Assembly (NCBI GenBank): GCA_028706735.1
Contig: JAQTVS010000137.1
Span: 1-7,185 of the forward strand
DNA from: Thiomonas sp.
GTDB taxonomy: Bacteria > Pseudomonadota > Gammaproteobacteria > Burkholderiales > Burkholderiaceae_C
DNA: 7,185 nucleotides
Direction: 5' to 3'
Of this stretch, positions 1 through 5,667 are shown piece by piece. The position numbers were made by a program, and so were the translations under genes. Positions within the stretch are counted from its first letter, which is position 1. Each line of letters starts with the position of its first letter. The notes under the pieces were generated by a model, which saw only the letters and a list, made by a program, of their open reading frames with translations, searched no databases and was not told where the DNA came from.

Positions 1-2
1 AA

Positions 3-500
3 TGGTTTCCGCTGCGCGGGCTGGTGTCCGATGGCTGGTCGCAATTCAGTCTGTGGCACAAGATCACCGACTACCTGTGGCACATCACCCTGCCGGTGCT
101 GGCGGCCACAGCGGGCAGCTTTGCCGTCATCACCATGCTGACCAAAAATGCGTTTCTCGAAGAGATCCGCAAGCAGTATGTGCTGACCGCCCGCGCGAAG
201 GGACTGAGCGAGCGCACTGTGCTGTGGCGGCATGTGCTGCGCAATGCGCTGGTGCCGTTGGTGACGGGTTTCCCGGCTGCGTTCATCGGGGCGTTTTTCG
301 CCAGTTCCTTGCTCATCGAAACCTTGTTCTCGCTGCCGGGGCTGGGTCTGCTGTCTTATGAGGCGGTGATGCGGCGCGACTACCCGGTGGTCATGGGCTC
401 GCTCTATCTGTTCACTCTCATTGGCTTGTTCACGAAGCTGATTGCCGATTTCAGCTATGTCTGGGTGGATCCGCGCATTCAGTTCGGGGCCTTGCGGTGA
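3..500 (+). CDS. yejB: YejB-type inner-membrane permease of a peptide ABC importer, C-terminal part
   Basis: This is the C-terminal 165 residues of a binding-protein-dependent transport permease; the frame is already open at base 3, so the start lies outside the window. E. coli YejB has about 364 residues, so roughly half is present. The visible part has three hydrophobic stretches (visible residues about 28-46, 82-106 and 130-155). Between the first two lies the cytoplasmic EAA-type coupling loop, running from TARAKG (residues 62-67) to the RNAL segment (from residue 80), which docks on the ATPase. The wording around DEIRKQY-like EEIRKQY, ARAKG, SLLIE, SYEAV.RRDYPV and the VDPRI ending closely follows E. 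coli YejB as I remember it. With YejE it should form the membrane channel of the importer that takes up oligopeptides and, in E. coli, the antibiotic microcin C. The stop TGA overlaps the GTG start of yejE, so the two are probably translationally coupled. Confidence 0.93.
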   Translation, partial: WFPLRGLVSDGWSQFSLWHKITDYLWHITLPVLAATAGSFAVITMLTKNAFLEEIRKQYVLTARAKGLSERTVLWRHVLRNALVPLVTGFPAAFIGAFFASSLLIETLFSLPGLGLLSYEAVMRRDYPVVMGSLYLFTLIGLFTKLIADFSYVWVDPRIQFGALR

Positions 501-1564
501 GTGCGGCTCTCTCCGCCGCGGCGCACGCGCCGCGCCATCCGTTTCTGTCGCGCGGCTGGGCGCGGTTCAGGGCGCATCGCCTCGGGCGCTGGAGTCTGTG
601 GGTTTTTATGCTGCTGTTCGGCCTGAGTCTGCTGGCCCCGGTGCTCAGCAATGACAAGCCGCTGCTGGTGCGCTACGACGGCCATTTTTATCTGCCGCTG
701 CTGCACAGCTATCCCGAAACCACCTTTGGCGGCGATTTTCATACCCCGACGGATTACCTAGATCCCTATATCCGCGCCAAGCTGTCGACGCCGGGAAATT
801 TTGCCGTCTATCCCCCCATCCCTTACAGCGCCACCACCATCGATTACTTCGCGCAGCGGCCGTTTCCCTCCTCGCCCTCGGCGCGGCACTGGCTGGGGAC
901 CGATGACCGCGGACGCGACGTGCTGGCGCGGCTGATCTATGGCTTTCGCCTATCCGTGCTGTTCGCGCTGGCGCTCACCGTCACGGGCACGGCGCTCGGT
1001 CTGCTCATCGGCGCGGTGCAAGGCTATTTCGGCGGGCGCATCGATCTGTCGGTGCAGCGGCTGATGGAGGTCTGGGGATCGATGCCTGAGCTGTATCTGC
1101 TGATCATCTTTTCGGCGGTGTTCGCGCCCGGCCTGGCGCTGCTGCTGGTGCTGCTCTCGCTCTTCGGCTGGATGGGCCTGGCCGACTATGTGCGCGCCGA
1201 GTTTCTGCGCAACCGGCAGATGGATTACGTGCGCGCCGCGCAGGCGCTGGGGCTGTCGCACGGACGCATCATGTGGCGGCACATCCTGCCCAACAGCCTC
1301 ACGCCGGTCGTCACTTTTCTGCCGTTTCGCATGAGTGGCGCGCTGCTGGCGCTGACCAGTCTGGATTTCCTCGGGCTGGGCGTGCCGCCGCCAACGCCCA
1401 GCTTGGGTGAACTGCTCGCGCAGGGCAAGGCCAATCTCGACGCGTGGTGGATTTCGGCGGCAGCGTTTGGCGCACTGGTCACGATTTTGCTGCTGCTCAC
1501 TTTCATTGGCGAGGCGCTGCGCGACGCGCTTGATCCGCGGCAGTCCGGCGGGGGCGGCGCATGA
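497..1564 (+). CDS. yejE: YejE-type inner-membrane permease of a peptide ABC importer
   Basis: Complete 355-residue permease (E. coli YejE is about 341) of the OppC/DppC family. An N-terminal membrane helix at about residues 32-50 is followed by the YejE-type periplasmic segment beginning [11 protein letters not shown] (52-62). The family motif [17 protein letters not shown] is at 133-149. Further membrane helices lie at about 153-175, 200-225, 265-290 and 318-337. The EAA-type coupling loop, RAAQALG...RHILPN (246-266), should contact the ATPase. It would pair with YejB to form the pore. The start is GTG, overlapping the yejB stop as GTGA; this start is chosen because the protein then begins a little before the conserved WARFR.HR segment, as in the family. 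The first 15 residues are poorly conserved, so a slightly later start cannot be ruled out. The C-terminal tail ends in a short Gly-rich run (SGGGGA) not typical of the family. Confidence 0.95.
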   Translation: MSAALSAAAHAPRHPFLSRGWARFRAHRLGRWSLWVFMLLFGLSLLAPVLSNDKPLLVRYDGHFYLPLLHSYPETTFGGDFHTPTDYLDPYIRAKLSTPGNFAVYPPIPYSATTIDYFAQRPFPSSPSARHWLGTDDRGRDVLARLIYGFRLSVLFALALTVTGTALGLLIGAVQGYFGGRIDLSVQRLMEVWGSMPELYLLIIFSAVFAPGLALLLVLLSLFGWMGLADYVRAEFLRNRQMDYVRAAQALGLSHGRIMWRHILPNSLTPVVTFLPFRMSGALLALTSLDFLGLGVPPPTPSLGELLAQGKANLDAWWISAAAFGALVTILLLLTFIGEALRDALDPRQSGGGGA

Positions 1565-3162
1565 GTGGCTCGCCTCCATCTCCCTTGCTTAAGGTACGTG
1601 ATCTGCGGGTGCGGTTTGGTGCGCAGACCGTGGTGCAAGGCGTCGATTTCGATATTGCCGCGGGCGAGAAGGTGGCGCTCGTTGGGGAATCGGGTTCGGG
1701 CAAGACCGTGTCCGCACTGGCGATTCTGCGGCTGCTCGACGGCGCACGCACCAGCGGCAGCGTGCAGTTCGACGGCCGCGAACTCAGCACCCTGACTGAG
1801 CGGCAGATGCGCGCCATTCGCGGCAAGGACATCGCCATGATCTTCCAGGAGCCGATGACCGCGCTCAACCCGCTTCATCCGGTCGGACGGCAGATCGCCG
1901 AGATGCTGGAATTGCACGAGGCCTTGCCGCGCCGCGCCGCCTGGTCGCGCGCAGTGGAACTTCTGGCTCAAATGGACATTGCCGATCCGGCGCGGCGCGC
2001 GCTCAACTACCCGCATCAGCTTTCCGGCGGCCAGCGCCAGCGGGTGATGATCGCCATGGCGCTGGCCTGCCGTCCGCGCCTGCTGCTGGCCGACGAACCC
2101 ACCACGGCGCTCGACGTGACCGTGCGCCGCCAGATTCTCGATCTGCTCGATACGCTCCAGGCCGAGTACGGCCTGGCGCTGCTGTTCATCACCCATGACC
2201 TCAACCTGGTGCGCCGCTATGCACACCGGGTCGCCGTGATGCAGCAGGGCAGGGTGGTGGAAGCCGGCGTGGTGGAGGCGGTGTTCACCGCGCCGCAGCA
2301 CCCGTACACCCGCATGCTGCTGCAAAGCCGCCCGCGTCGTCTGGTGCAAGCGCCGGCAGGCGGCGCAGAGCAAGCCCTGGTGCTGCGCGCGCGCGCGTTG
2401 AACGTGCGTTTTGCGCAGAGCGGCGGATTCTGGCGCAAACGCTGGCATCCGGTGCTGCGCGACATCTCCCTCGATTTGCCCGCCGCCCAAACGCTCGGCG
2501 TGGTGGGCGAATCAGGCAGCGGTAAATCCACCTTGGCGCTGGCGCTTCTCGGGCTGCTGCGTCGGCAAGGCGGCTCCGTGGAGCTTCTGGGCAGCGACCC
2601 CGCCACACTTGCCCCCCGAGCGCTGCGTCCTCTGCGCGCGCAGGCGCAGATCGTGTTTCAGGACCCGTTTTCTAGCCTGTCACCGCGTCGCACAGTAGCC
2701 CAGATCGTCGAGGAGGGGCTGGAGATTCATCGCCCCGAACTGAGTGCCGCGCAGCGTCAGCAGCGTGCGCAGGACATTCTGGCCGAAGTCGGGTTGCCGC
2801 TCTCTCAGGCCGAGATGCAGCGCTATCCTCACGCGTTTTCTGGCGGCCAGCGTCAGCGCATCGCCATCGCCCGCGCACTCATCCTTGAGCCAAAAATCCT
2901 TATTCTCGACGAGCCCACCAGCGCGCTTGATGTCTCCGTGCAACAGCAGGTGCTTGAAATCCTCGCTGATCTGCAGCGTCGTCATGGTCTCGCGTATATG
3001 CTGATCAGCCACGACCTTGCAGTGATCGCCGCGCTGGCGCACCGCGTGTTGGTGCTGCATGAGGGCCGGGTGGTGGAAGAAGGCGCGGTGGATGTCGTGC
3101 TGCGCGCGCCGCAGCAGGCCTACACCCAGGCGCTGCTCGCTGCGTCCGACCTCGCCGTCTAA
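1561..3162 (+). CDS. yejF: YejF-type double ATP-binding protein of the peptide ABC importer
   Basis: A 533-residue protein (E. coli YejF about 529) in which two nucleotide-binding domains are fused, so one chain supplies both ATPases that OppD and OppF provide separately. First domain: Walker A GESGSGKT at 42-49, Q-loop glutamine 96 ([10 protein letters not shown]), signature LSGGQ at 154-158, Walker B with D178 and E179, switch histidine 212. Second domain: Walker A GESGSGKS at 316-323, Q-loop glutamine 367, signature FSGGQ at 426-430, Walker B with D450 and E451, switch histidine 484. Both sites look catalytically intact. After each half comes the short oligopeptide-transporter tail (for example [10 protein letters not shown] in the first). 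It should sit on the cytoplasmic face of YejB-YejE and power peptide import. The ATG overlaps the yejE stop (ATGA), with only a G-rich stretch as ribosome site, which suggests coupling. The last gene of the operon visible here. Confidence 0.97.
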   Translation: MSGSPPSPLLKVRDLRVRFGAQTVVQGVDFDIAAGEKVALVGESGSGKTVSALAILRLLDGARTSGSVQFDGRELSTLTERQMRAIRGKDIAMIFQEPMTALNPLHPVGRQIAEMLELHEALPRRAAWSRAVELLAQMDIADPARRALNYPHQLSGGQRQRVMIAMALACRPRLLLADEPTTALDVTVRRQILDLLDTLQAEYGLALLFITHDLNLVRRYAHRVAVMQQGRVVEAGVVEAVFTAPQHPYTRMLLQSRPRRLVQAPAGGAEQALVLRARALNVRFAQSGGFWRKRWHPVLRDISLDLPAAQTLGVVGESGSGKSTLALALLGLLRRQGGSVELLGSDPATLAPRALRPLRAQAQIVFQDPFSSLSPRRTVAQIVEEGLEIHRPELSAAQRQQRAQDILAEVGLPLSQAEMQRYPHAFSGGQRQRIAIARALILEPKILILDEPTSALDVSVQQQVLEILADLQRRHGLAYMLISHDLAVIAALAHRVLVLHEGRVVEEGAVDVVLRAPQQAYTQALLAASDLAV

Positions 3163-3182
3163 GTGATTTGGTTGCCAGGCTG

Positions 3183-3211
3183 TTGCTAAAACACAAAGCG
3201 CTTCCTATAAT
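3183..3211 (+). promoter_or_regulatory. Strong sigma70-type promoter for the rimP leader
   Basis: TTGCTA (3183-3188, four of six matches to the -35 consensus) and a perfect TATAAT (3206-3211) are separated by exactly 17 bases. Transcription would start near 3217-3220. It lies 20 bases after the yejF stop and faces rimP-nusA-infB. The spacer holds an 8-base palindrome, AAGCGCTT (3196-3203). No other comparable promoter is seen before rimP, so this is the best candidate for the main operon promoter. Sites are read directly from the sequence; activity is inferred. Confidence 0.8.
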
Positions 3212-3257
3212 CCGTTCTTTTGCTGACTGCAGAATTGAAGTCGCGCGAAAAGAGTGG

Positions 3258-3304
3258 TCGAGAGTAGATCAAAGAGCAGTCAAAGAAGTAGTCAAAGAGA
3301 GCAG
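3258..3304 (+). repeat. Purine-rich degenerate tandem repeat, period 11-13 bases
   Basis: Four consecutive imperfect units are visible: TCGAGAGTAGA (3258-3268), TCAAAGAGCAG (3269-3279), TCAAAGAAGTAG (3280-3291) and TCAAAGAGAGCAG (3292-3304). The last three share TCAAAGA and end in AG. Related words, ACAAAGATG and ACAAAGAGC, recur further down the leader (3381 and 3444 onward). It is transcribed in the leader and could be a protein or RNA binding tract; no function is known to me. Confidence 0.65.
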
Positions 3305-3325
3305 TCGCTTGGTCGTGGTTTAAAC

Positions 3326-3366
3326 AAACAAAAATAAACAACAACAAAGCATAGAAATTTTTGTTT
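3326..3366 (+). repeat. AT-rich 10-bp inverted repeat in the leader
   Basis: AAACAAAAAT (3326-3335) is an exact inverted match to ATTTTTGTTT (3357-3366), with a 21-base loop. It lies within about 50 bases (3320-3370) that are strikingly A/T-rich beside the GC-rich genes. A second copy of ATTTTTGT at 3391-3398 could compete for the same partner ACAAAAAT (3328-3335). The stem consists mostly of A-U pairs, so its stability is modest. Confidence 0.5.
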
Positions 3367-3408
3367 TGATCGCCGCACAGACAAAGATGAATTTTTGTGG
3401 CGGAGAGC

Positions 3409-3561
3409 ATGATTTTTATGCCGCAAGGTTTTTTCCTTGCACGACAAAGAGCACCAACTGGGCGACAACATCGCCCTTTTTTTTTGCGCGTTTTCCTTGT
3501 TTGCTGGATTGGTAGGCGAGGCGGACGACATGATGCGGACAGAATGGCTGAACACGCATGA
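3409..3561 (+). CDS. Possible 50-residue leader ORF running through the terminator and coupled to rimP
   Basis: An open frame of 50 codons starts at ATG 3409 and ends at TGA 3559-3561, which overlaps the rimP ATG as ATGA. GGAG (3402-3405) precedes the start, but only 3 bases away, closer than is usual. The terminator stem corresponds to codons 18-23 and the T-run to codons 23-26. The peptide begins MIFMPQGFF and is rich in Arg (9) and Phe (6); I recognise no family, and it may never accumulate as a protein. A ribosome translating it would cover the terminator stem and deliver ribosomes to rimP, which lacks a good ribosome site of its own. A frame of this length can arise by chance. Direct evidence is only the open frame, the GGAG and the stop-start overlap. 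Confidence 0.3.
   Translation: MIFMPQGFFLARQRAPTGRQHRPFFLRVFLVCWIGRRGGRHDADRMAEHA
3423..3440 (+). other. Perfect 6-bp hairpin GCAAGG-TTTTTT-CCTTGC in the leader
   Basis: GCAAGG (3423-3428) and CCTTGC (3435-3440) are exact inverted copies around a six-T loop, 20 bases before the terminator stem. It has no following T-run, so it is not itself a terminator. Its 5' arm overlaps a different possible stem, TTGTGGC (3395-3401) with GCCGCAA (3420-3426), so the two are mutually exclusive. CCTTG also recurs beyond the terminator at 3495-3499 (direct repeat TTTTCCTTG at 3431-3439 and 3491-3499), giving a further alternative partner. Confidence 0.5.
3460..3485 (+). terminator. Intrinsic (rho-independent) terminator in the rimP leader
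   Basis: GGGCGA (3460-3465) pairs perfectly with TCGCCC (3471-3476) around the loop CAACA, immediately followed by nine T (3477-3485). This is a classic intrinsic terminator. It stands 72 bases before the rimP ATG with no convincing promoter in between, so it must be read through for rimP-nusA-infB to be expressed from the promoter at 3183-3211. It would also stop any transcript continuing from yejF, for which no nearer terminator is visible. Confidence 0.85.
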
Positions 3562-4133
3562 GTGCAATGCAGGCAATTGAAACAGCGGTCACCAGTCTTG
3601 GGCTGGAATTCGTGGAGGTGGAGCACCTTCCGCGCGGTTTGCTGCGCGTGACGATCGACCACGCCGACGGCACCCCCGTCACGGTGGAGGACTGCGAGCG
3701 CGTGACGCGTCAGTTGCAGTATGTGTTTGAGGTGGAAAACGTGGATTATGGGCGTCTGGAGGTGTCTTCTCCAGGGTTGGATCGTCCGCTGCGCAAGCCG
3801 CAGGACTTTGTTCGCTTTGCCGGGTTGGAGGTCGACGTTGTGTTGCGCGTTCCGTTCCAGGGGCGAAAAAAGTACCGCGGCGTCCTTCTCGATGCCGCCG
3901 ACGGTGAGGCGCAAGGGCGGTTTTCCATGGCGCTGTCTGCGCCTGAAGCGCAGGCGAAACCCGGCAAGGGCAAACCCGGCGCTGCAAGCAAGAACAAAGC
4001 GAAGTCCGCGGGTTTGGCGTCTGCCGCAATTTCGGATGCAGAAGACACGCAGTCCGTCATGAATTTCAGTCTGGCCGAGGTGCGCGACGTGCGCCTGGTG
4101 CCTGTTGTTGATTTTGGGAGTGGTCGAAAATGA
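3558..4133 (+). CDS. rimP: Ribosome maturation factor RimP
   Basis: A 191-residue RimP (E. coli about 150), a cytoplasmic factor that binds the free 30S subunit and assists its maturation. The N-terminal alpha/beta domain spans about residues 1-80, with the family motif [12 protein letters not shown] at 67-78. The C-terminal SH3-like domain starts near 83 ([15 protein letters not shown]) and closes with the strand around [13 protein letters not shown] (174-186). The extra length is a Lys/Ala/Gly-rich low-complexity insert at about 126-165, probably a flexible loop between strands of the second domain. The start is bounded: an in-frame TGA at 3549-3551 excludes anything earlier, leaving ATG 3558 or ATG 3567. 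I chose 3558 because it overlaps the stop of the small upstream frame and gives the usual N-terminal length. No clear ribosome site precedes either. The stop TGA overlaps the nusA ATG, so nusA is probably coupled. Confidence 0.95.
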   Translation: MSAMQAIETAVTSLGLEFVEVEHLPRGLLRVTIDHADGTPVTVEDCERVTRQLQYVFEVENVDYGRLEVSSPGLDRPLRKPQDFVRFAGLEVDVVLRVPFQGRKKYRGVLLDAADGEAQGRFSMALSAPEAQAKPGKGKPGAASKNKAKSAGLASAAISDAEDTQSVMNFSLAEVRDVRLVPVVDFGSGRK

Positions 4134-5608
4134 GTCGCGAGATTTTGATGCTGGTGGACGCCCTGGCGCGTGAGAAAAACGTCGATCGCGACGTGGTGTT
4201 TGGCGCCGTCGAAGCCGCTTTGGCTTCCGCCACCAAGCGGCTGTACGAAGGCGAGGCCGACGTGCGCGTGCAGATCGACCGCGACACCGGCGAATACGAG
4301 AGCTTCCGCCGCTGGCATGTGGTGCCGGACGAGGCCGGGCTGCAATTGCCCGACAGCGAGATTTTGCTGTTTGAAGCCCGCGAGCAGATTCCGGACATCG
4401 AACTGGACGACTACATCGAAGAGCCGATCGAGAGCATTTCCTTCGGCCGGATTGGTGCGCAGGCGGCCAAGCAAGTCATCCTGCAGAAAATCCGCGACGC
4501 CGAACGCGAGCAGATCCTCAACGATTTCCTGGCGCGCAACGACAAGATTTTCAATGGCACGGTCAAGCGCCTGGATAAGGGCGATGTGATTGTCGAGTCC
4601 GGCAAGGTCGATGCCCGCCTGCGCCGCGGCGATCTGATCCCGAAGGAAAATCTGCGTGTAGGCGACCGTGTGCGTGCCGTGATCACCAAAATCGATCGCA
4701 CCGCCCGCGGGCCGCAGATTGAAATTTCGCGCACCGCGCCCGAATTCATGATCGAGCTCTTCCGCATGGAAGTGCCGGAAATCGAGCAGGGGCTGTTGGA
4801 GATCAAATCGTGCGCCCGGGAAGCCGGAGTGCGTGCCAAGATCGCGGTGGTGTCGCACGACCGCCGGGTCGATCCCATCGGCACCTGCGTCGGCATCCGC
4901 GGCTCGCGCGTCACGGCCGTGACAAACGAACTCGGCGGCGAGCGGGTGGACATCGTGCTGTGGTCGGAGGATCCGGCGCAGTTTGTCATCGGCGCGCTGG
5001 CCCCGGCCAACGTCTCGTCCATCGTGGTGGACGAAGAAAAGCACGCGATGGATGTGGCCGTGGACGAGGAAAATCTCGCCCTGGCCATTGGGCGCACCGG
5101 ACAGAATGTGCGCTTGGCATCCGAGCTGACCGGCTGGAAGATCAATATCCTCAGCGCCGAAGAGTCCGACGCCCGCAGCACCCAGGAGGCCGCAGGAATG
5201 CGCCGCCTGTTTGTGGAAAAACTCGACGTCGATCAGGAGGTTGCGGACATCCTCATTGCCGAGGGTTTCACCAGTCTGGAAGAGTTGGCCTATGTGCCGA
5301 TCAACGAAATGCTCGAGATCGAAGCCTTCGACGAAGACACGGTCAACGAGTTGCGCGAGCGCGCCCGCAACGCCCTGCTCACCCAGGAAATCGCGCGCGA
5401 ACAAAAGCTGGACGAAATGGAGGCGGGCCTGAAGTCGCTCGAAGGCCTGAGCACCGAAGACCTGGCGCTGCTTGCCGAGGCCGGGGTGCTGACGCTCGAC
5501 GACCTGGGCGATCTCGCCACCGATGAACTTGCTGCAATTCTCCACGCCGACGACGCCCGCGCCGCCGAGCTTATTCTGAAGGCCCGTGCGCACTGGTTCA
5601 ACGCCTGA
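4130..5608 (+). CDS. nusA: Transcription elongation/termination factor NusA
   Basis: Complete 492-residue NusA, which binds RNA polymerase near the RNA exit channel, prolongs pausing, stimulates hairpin-dependent termination and, with NusB/S10/NusG, takes part in rRNA antitermination. Order of domains: polymerase-binding N-terminal domain (about 1-130), S1 (about 138-202, beginning [18 protein letters not shown]), KH1 (about 203-277, with [14 protein letters not shown] at 248-261), KH2 (about 280-345, with [14 protein letters not shown] at 318-331), then two acidic repeats, AR1 (about 365-417) and AR2 (about 433-490). Having both acidic repeats is the proteobacterial long form; in E. coli the second one contacts the alpha subunit C-terminal domain and masks RNA binding. 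The ATG overlaps the rimP stop (ATGA), and GGGAG at 4116-4120 gives a good ribosome site 9 bases before it. All key RNA-binding motifs appear intact. A target for its activity, the terminator at 3460-3485, lies in the leader of its own operon. Confidence 0.98.
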   Translation: MSREILMLVDALAREKNVDRDVVFGAVEAALASATKRLYEGEADVRVQIDRDTGEYESFRRWHVVPDEAGLQLPDSEILLFEAREQIPDIELDDYIEEPIESISFGRIGAQAAKQVILQKIRDAEREQILNDFLARNDKIFNGTVKRLDKGDVIVESGKVDARLRRGDLIPKENLRVGDRVRAVITKIDRTARGPQIEISRTAPEFMIELFRMEVPEIEQGLLEIKSCAREAGVRAKIAVVSHDRRVDPIGTCVGIRGSRVTAVTNELGGERVDIVLWSEDPAQFVIGALAPANVSSIVVDEEKHAMDVAVDEENLALAIGRTGQNVRLASELTGWKINILSAEESDARSTQEAAGMRRLFVEKLDVDQEVADILIAEGFTSLEELAYVPINEMLEIEAFDEDTVNELRERARNALLTQEIAREQKLDEMEAGLKSLEGLSTEDLALLAEAGVLTLDDLGDLATDELAAILHADDARAAELILKARAHWFNA

Positions 5609-5653
5609 TTCAAGCGCTCCACCACCCGCCTTCACACGTTTCAAGCCGTACCT

Positions 5654-5657
5654 AGGA
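5654..5657 (+). promoter_or_regulatory. Ribosome binding site of infB
   Basis: AGGA lies about 10 bases before the infB ATG, inside the 59-base gap after nusA (5609-5667). The spacing is slightly long and the match moderate. The gap contains no promoter or terminator that I can see, so infB is most likely read from the same transcript as nusA. Confidence 0.45.
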
Positions 5658-5667
5658 CACACCATCA

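Larger units (their letters stand above)
3218..3485 (+). ncRNA. Probable attenuated leader RNA upstream of rimP-nusA-infB
   Basis: From the predicted start point to the end of the terminator T-run this would be a discrete RNA of about 268 nt; readthrough would give the rimP mRNA with a leader of about 340 nt. It holds, in order, a purine-rich tandem repeat, an AT-rich stretch with a 10-bp inverted repeat, two or three overlapping hairpins and an intrinsic terminator. A terminator-containing leader before rimP-nusA-infB (the 'rimP leader') has been predicted in enterobacteria and proposed to respond to NusA; I infer an analogous role here, but I do not claim sequence homology. I looked for tRNA, tmRNA, RNase P RNA and SRP RNA features and found none; E. 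coli has a tRNA gene (metY) before rimP. The alternative is an independent small RNA, or simply a 3' terminator for the yej operon. Confidence 0.55.

Noticed and set aside
1225..2490. 421-codon open frame on the - strand opposite yejE/yejF
   Set aside because: Antisense shadow of two well-supported ABC transporter genes.
3269..3304. boxA-like TGCTCTTTGA on the - strand of the tandem repeat
   Set aside because: boxA acts in the transcribed RNA; here the match is on the strand opposite to the leader transcript, and no rRNA operon or promoter on that strand is visible.
3258..3304. CRISPR-like array
   Set aside because: Units are 11-13 bases, imperfect and contiguous with no spacers.
3387..3515. 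42-codon + strand frame starting at ATG 3387 through the terminator
   Set aside because: No ribosome site precedes it and its end is not linked to rimP; the overlapping frame at 3409-3561 is better supported.
3218..3557. A tRNA (metY-like) or other standard structural RNA before rimP
   Set aside because: No T-arm (GTTCGAATC-like) sequence, cloverleaf or CCA end, and no tmRNA, SRP RNA or RNase P signature was found.
3186..3914. 242-codon - strand frame through the intergenic region and rimP
   Set aside because: Its reading in the intergenic part is low-complexity (poly-Lys from the terminator T-run) and most of the rest is antisense to rimP; no ribosome site or promoter supports it.
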